In this document: positions 14,885 to 16,519 of the stretch, piece by piece | How positions within the stretch are numbered: the first letter of the stretch is position 1 | Layout: every line of letters begins with the position of its first letter | Source: Acidobacteriaceae bacterium | GTDB taxonomy: Bacteria > Acidobacteriota > Terriglobia > Terriglobales > Acidobacteriaceae | Direction of reading: 5' to 3' | Assembly (NCBI GenBank): GCA_003166055.1 | Contig: PMWR01000572.1 | Location: 4,721-21,239 of the forward strand | Length of the DNA: 16,519 nucleotides | Translations under genes and position numbers: made by a program | Notes under the pieces: model-generated | What the model was told of the DNA's origin: nothing | The model's database searches: none | Seen by the model: the letters and a program-made list of their open reading frames with translations, nothing else

Positions 14885-16270
14885 TCAATGCGCCGGATCG
14901 TTCTGGGACGTGTCAGAAAACGGAGGCGGCGCTGGCAATTCGAACACCTGGATGGAGCCGGCATTCAGCACCGCCACGCGGCGGCCCGAGGGCGAGATGG
15001 CGACGTTGCCGCCGGCATCGAGAACCGGGCTAGCCGGAGCCGCAAGGGCCACCCGGCCAGTTGCCGCGTCGAAAACTCTGACCAGTTGCCCTTTTATGTC
15101 GGACTGGTCGAGAGGGGCGTAGGCATTGATGGAATGAGTGACAGCCAGGGTTTCACGCGCCAGCCGCGAGCCATCCGGAGAATTGACCACCAATGGCCAA
15201 ACCGAAGTCGCCAGAGTTTGATCGTCCCAGAGACGGTGGCCGTCCGTGTCAATGGCCACCAGTTTGTCGGCGCCGCCGGGGCCGCACACCGTCACCAGCA
15301 CCTCCCGCTGCGAGACAAAGTCATAAAAAGGCGAACACGCGGAATCGACATTGCCCAGAATCCTGCTGCCGCCGCTGAAATAGTCCAGGTTCAGCACCCA
15401 TTGCAACCCGTTTCCGCGCATGCCTTCCAGGTATCCGTCGGAGTTGATGGGCAAATGAACCGCGGAACGAACACGGCTGACCAGCATCACCTTGCCTGAA
15501 TCCCTGCGTAGGATGCGCACTACCAGATCGGTCTGCCCACCGTCGCCCTGCCCATCGGTGGTTATGCTGGCAGAGGCGCTGTCCGTCGTCCCCGGCGTCG
15601 GATCTTTGTCGCTGGGTCCTTTCGCTGGGCTTTGTCCATCCCCCGGTTGCGGCGCTGCCGGCTCACGCGAGTTGGTCACCAGATACTGCTTGGCGGGATC
15701 CATGCTCACCGAAAGCAGCGGCCCCGGAAAATGCAAATATGGCTTCAGCTCAAGCGTGGCGTTTCCCTCCAGCAGGCCTTCCCGATCGCGCACCAGGAAA
15801 TGGCCATCCTTGAGCATCCATAAATAGCGCGCCCGGTCGTGCAGCGGCCAAAGTGCCTCGGCCTGAATCGCGCCCGAGGGCAGCGTCAGCACCACCGCGC
15901 GGATCTGCCGCTCTTCGCTGCTCCAGTTGTCTCCAGGCTCTCGATGAATCAGCCCCGGCACGCGAAATGTGAACAGCAGCCGGTCTTCGTCCAGAAAATC
16001 CAGCGAGGCCATACTGAAACGCTGGCCCAGGTAATTTGCGCTGGGTGGAGAAAATCCCAGTGGCTCCGTGGGAATGGCAAAGGCCGGTGGAATCGAAGGC
16101 TTGTCCAGCAAAGTTTCGGAAAGCGGTCGCTCTTTGTCCGCCTGCGACTGATATTCGGCAAAGGAGGTCAAACCCTGCCTCTGCGCGAAAGCCAGACTGC
16201 ACACCAAAAGACCCGCAATCGCCAGAGCACGGGCACAGAGCAACCACGGAGTTGGCGGCCGTCTCTTCAT
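14885..16270 (-). CDS. Exported hypothetical protein with beta-propeller-like repeats
   Basis: This 461-aa secreted protein is of a type I do not recognise by name. A Sec signal peptide spans residues 1-29 (LLCARALAIAGLLVCSLAFA, then QRQG). The body has strand-rich repeats of the kind seen in WD40/quinoprotein propellers, such as LDFLDEDRLLFTF, KLVAIDTDGHRLWD, LVVNSPDGSRLARE, VRVFDAATGRVAL and VAISPSGRRVAVLNAGSIQVFEL. No enzymatic motif is visible. Residues ~202-247 are a low-complexity Pro/Ser/Gly/Asp linker interrupting the propeller, and part of it (PSDKDPTPGTT) comes from the 29-bp palindromic repeat. ATG 16270 is preferred because the signal peptide follows directly; the frame stays open to 16513, but that extension is uncharged, improbable protein and would overlap the divergent transporter gene. 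The ribosome-binding site is weak. Confidence 0.75.
   Translation of the reverse strand: MKRRPPTPWLLCARALAIAGLLVCSLAFAQRQGLTSFAEYQSQADKERPLSETLLDKPSIPPAFAIPTEPLGFSPPSANYLGQRFSMASLDFLDEDRLLFTFRVPGLIHREPGDNWSSEERQIRAVVLTLPSGAIQAEALWPLHDRARYLWMLKDGHFLVRDREGLLEGNATLELKPYLHFPGPLLSVSMDPAKQYLVTNSREPAAPQPGDGQSPAKGPSDKDPTPGTTDSASASITTDGQGDGGQTDLVVRILRRDSGKVMLVSRVRSAVHLPINSDGYLEGMRGNGLQWVLNLDYFSGGSRILGNVDSACSPFYDFVSQREVLVTVCGPGGADKLVAIDTDGHRLWDDQTLATSVWPLVVNSPDGSRLARETLAVTHSINAYAPLDQSDIKGQLVRVFDAATGRVALAAPASPVLDAGGNVAISPSGRRVAVLNAGSIQVFELPAPPPFSDTSQNDPAH
15588..15616. repeat. 29-bp palindromic repeat, copy 2 (inside the exported protein gene)
   Basis: This copy starts GTCCCCGGCG and ends GTCGCTGGG, identical to copy 1 at both ends, with four differences in the centre (25 of 29 identical). 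It is read on the minus strand as PSDKDPTPGT, the same frame as in dnaE2, and lies in the low-complexity linker of the host protein. Confidence 0.6.
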
Positions 16271-16348
16271 CAATGAGTATTCTCGCCGATCCGGGTATCT
16301 TTGTGCAGCGGTTTGGCCCACTCCCTCGTGTGCGACAGTAAAAGAGGG

Positions 16349-16519
16349 ATGGAAAACCAGAAAGCAGCAGCAGCCACTCAACCAGTCGTCAGCGGCCCGG
16401 CCGGCGCCCGCATCCGCTTTCTCGGCTACGGCGCCTGCGCGCTGGCAGGATGCCTGTGGGGCACCGGCTTCTACTTCGGCCGCATTGCCATGAACGAGAT
16501 GAGCGTCGAGCACATGGTG
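16349..16519 (+). CDS. EamA/DMT-superfamily transporter, N-terminal fragment
   Basis: The first 57 codons of a gene run off the right edge of the window. The protein starts MENQKAAAATQPVVSGPAGA and then a first membrane segment, RFLGYGACALAGCLWGTGFY, leading into FGRIAMNEMSVEHMV. The pattern W-G-T-G-F-Y-F-G-R-I near the end of helix 1 is typical of EamA (drug/metabolite transporter) proteins, which are 10-helix inner-membrane exporters of metabolites. ATG 16349 has GAGGG directly against it, closer than usual; an in-frame GTG at 16328 is an alternative with no better signal. It is divergent from the exported protein gene, with 78 bp between the starts. Its substrate cannot be guessed. Confidence 0.7.
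   Translation, partial: MENQKAAAATQPVVSGPAGARIRFLGYGACALAGCLWGTGFYFGRIAMNEMSVEHMV

Noticed and set aside
16271..16513. N-terminal extension of the exported beta-propeller-like protein
   Set aside because: The extension has no ribosome-binding site, precedes a good signal peptide, and overlaps the divergent transporter gene.
1..16519. CRISPR array, tRNA/rRNA genes, insertion sequences, prophage genes
   Set aside because: No regularly spaced repeats of CRISPR length, no tRNA-like cloverleaf or rRNA segment in the gaps, and no transposase, integrase or phage motifs were seen.

Overview
This looks like a piece of a high-GC bacterial chromosome, most likely an Acidobacteriota member of the class Terriglobia (Acidobacteriaceae-like). 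That placement is inferred from gene style: Tat-exported Gfo/Idh/MocA and TIM-barrel sugar isomerases beside a GH28 enzyme and a ROK regulator, an imuA-imuB-dnaE2 cassette, and dispersed GC-rich palindromes. No rRNA, tRNA, CRISPR array, transposase or phage gene was found.

Positions 75-5600 (minus strand) hold a mutagenic DNA-repair operon, imuA-imuB-dnaE2. The genes overlap by 4 bp and then 8 bp, so translation is probably coupled. ImuB lacks Y-family catalytic residues but keeps a beta-clamp motif. DnaE2 has the replicative-type catalytic aspartates. ImuA is RecA-like with an altered Walker A. A TTGACA-type promoter lies just upstream of imuA. Positions 5601-5978 are non-coding and hold a large inverted repeat plus one copy of a 29-bp palindromic repeat.

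Positions 5979-7454 (plus strand) encode an unusual AAA+ ATPase. It has tandem MshEN/GspE-N-like motifs at its N-terminus, which bind cyclic-di-GMP in known relatives, then a probable winged-helix linker and the ATPase core. It converges on the next cluster across a 13-bp tandem repeat.

Positions 7520-13983 (minus strand) form a sugar-catabolism cluster. In transcription order it holds a Tat-exported GH28/pectate-lyase-fold enzyme, a Tat-exported TIM-barrel isomerase/epimerase, a Tat-exported Gfo/Idh/MocA oxidoreductase, a second Tat-exported TIM-barrel isomerase/epimerase, and a ROK regulator. The simplest reading is periplasmic cleavage of a plant polysaccharide, with the released sugars or glycosides oxidised and isomerised or cleaved outside the cytoplasm, under a sugar-sensing repressor.

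Positions 14075-16270 (minus strand) hold a PP2C phosphatase with a TTG start and an exported beta-propeller-like protein of unknown function. A divergent EamA/DMT-type transporter begins at 16349 and runs off the window.

The main points for follow-up are four: the MshEN-AAA+ fusion; the exported oxidoreductase/double-isomerase set; the 29-bp repeat, which is read in the same frame inside two unrelated proteins; and a homopolymer plus 15-bp tandem duplication just before one isomerase start codon.
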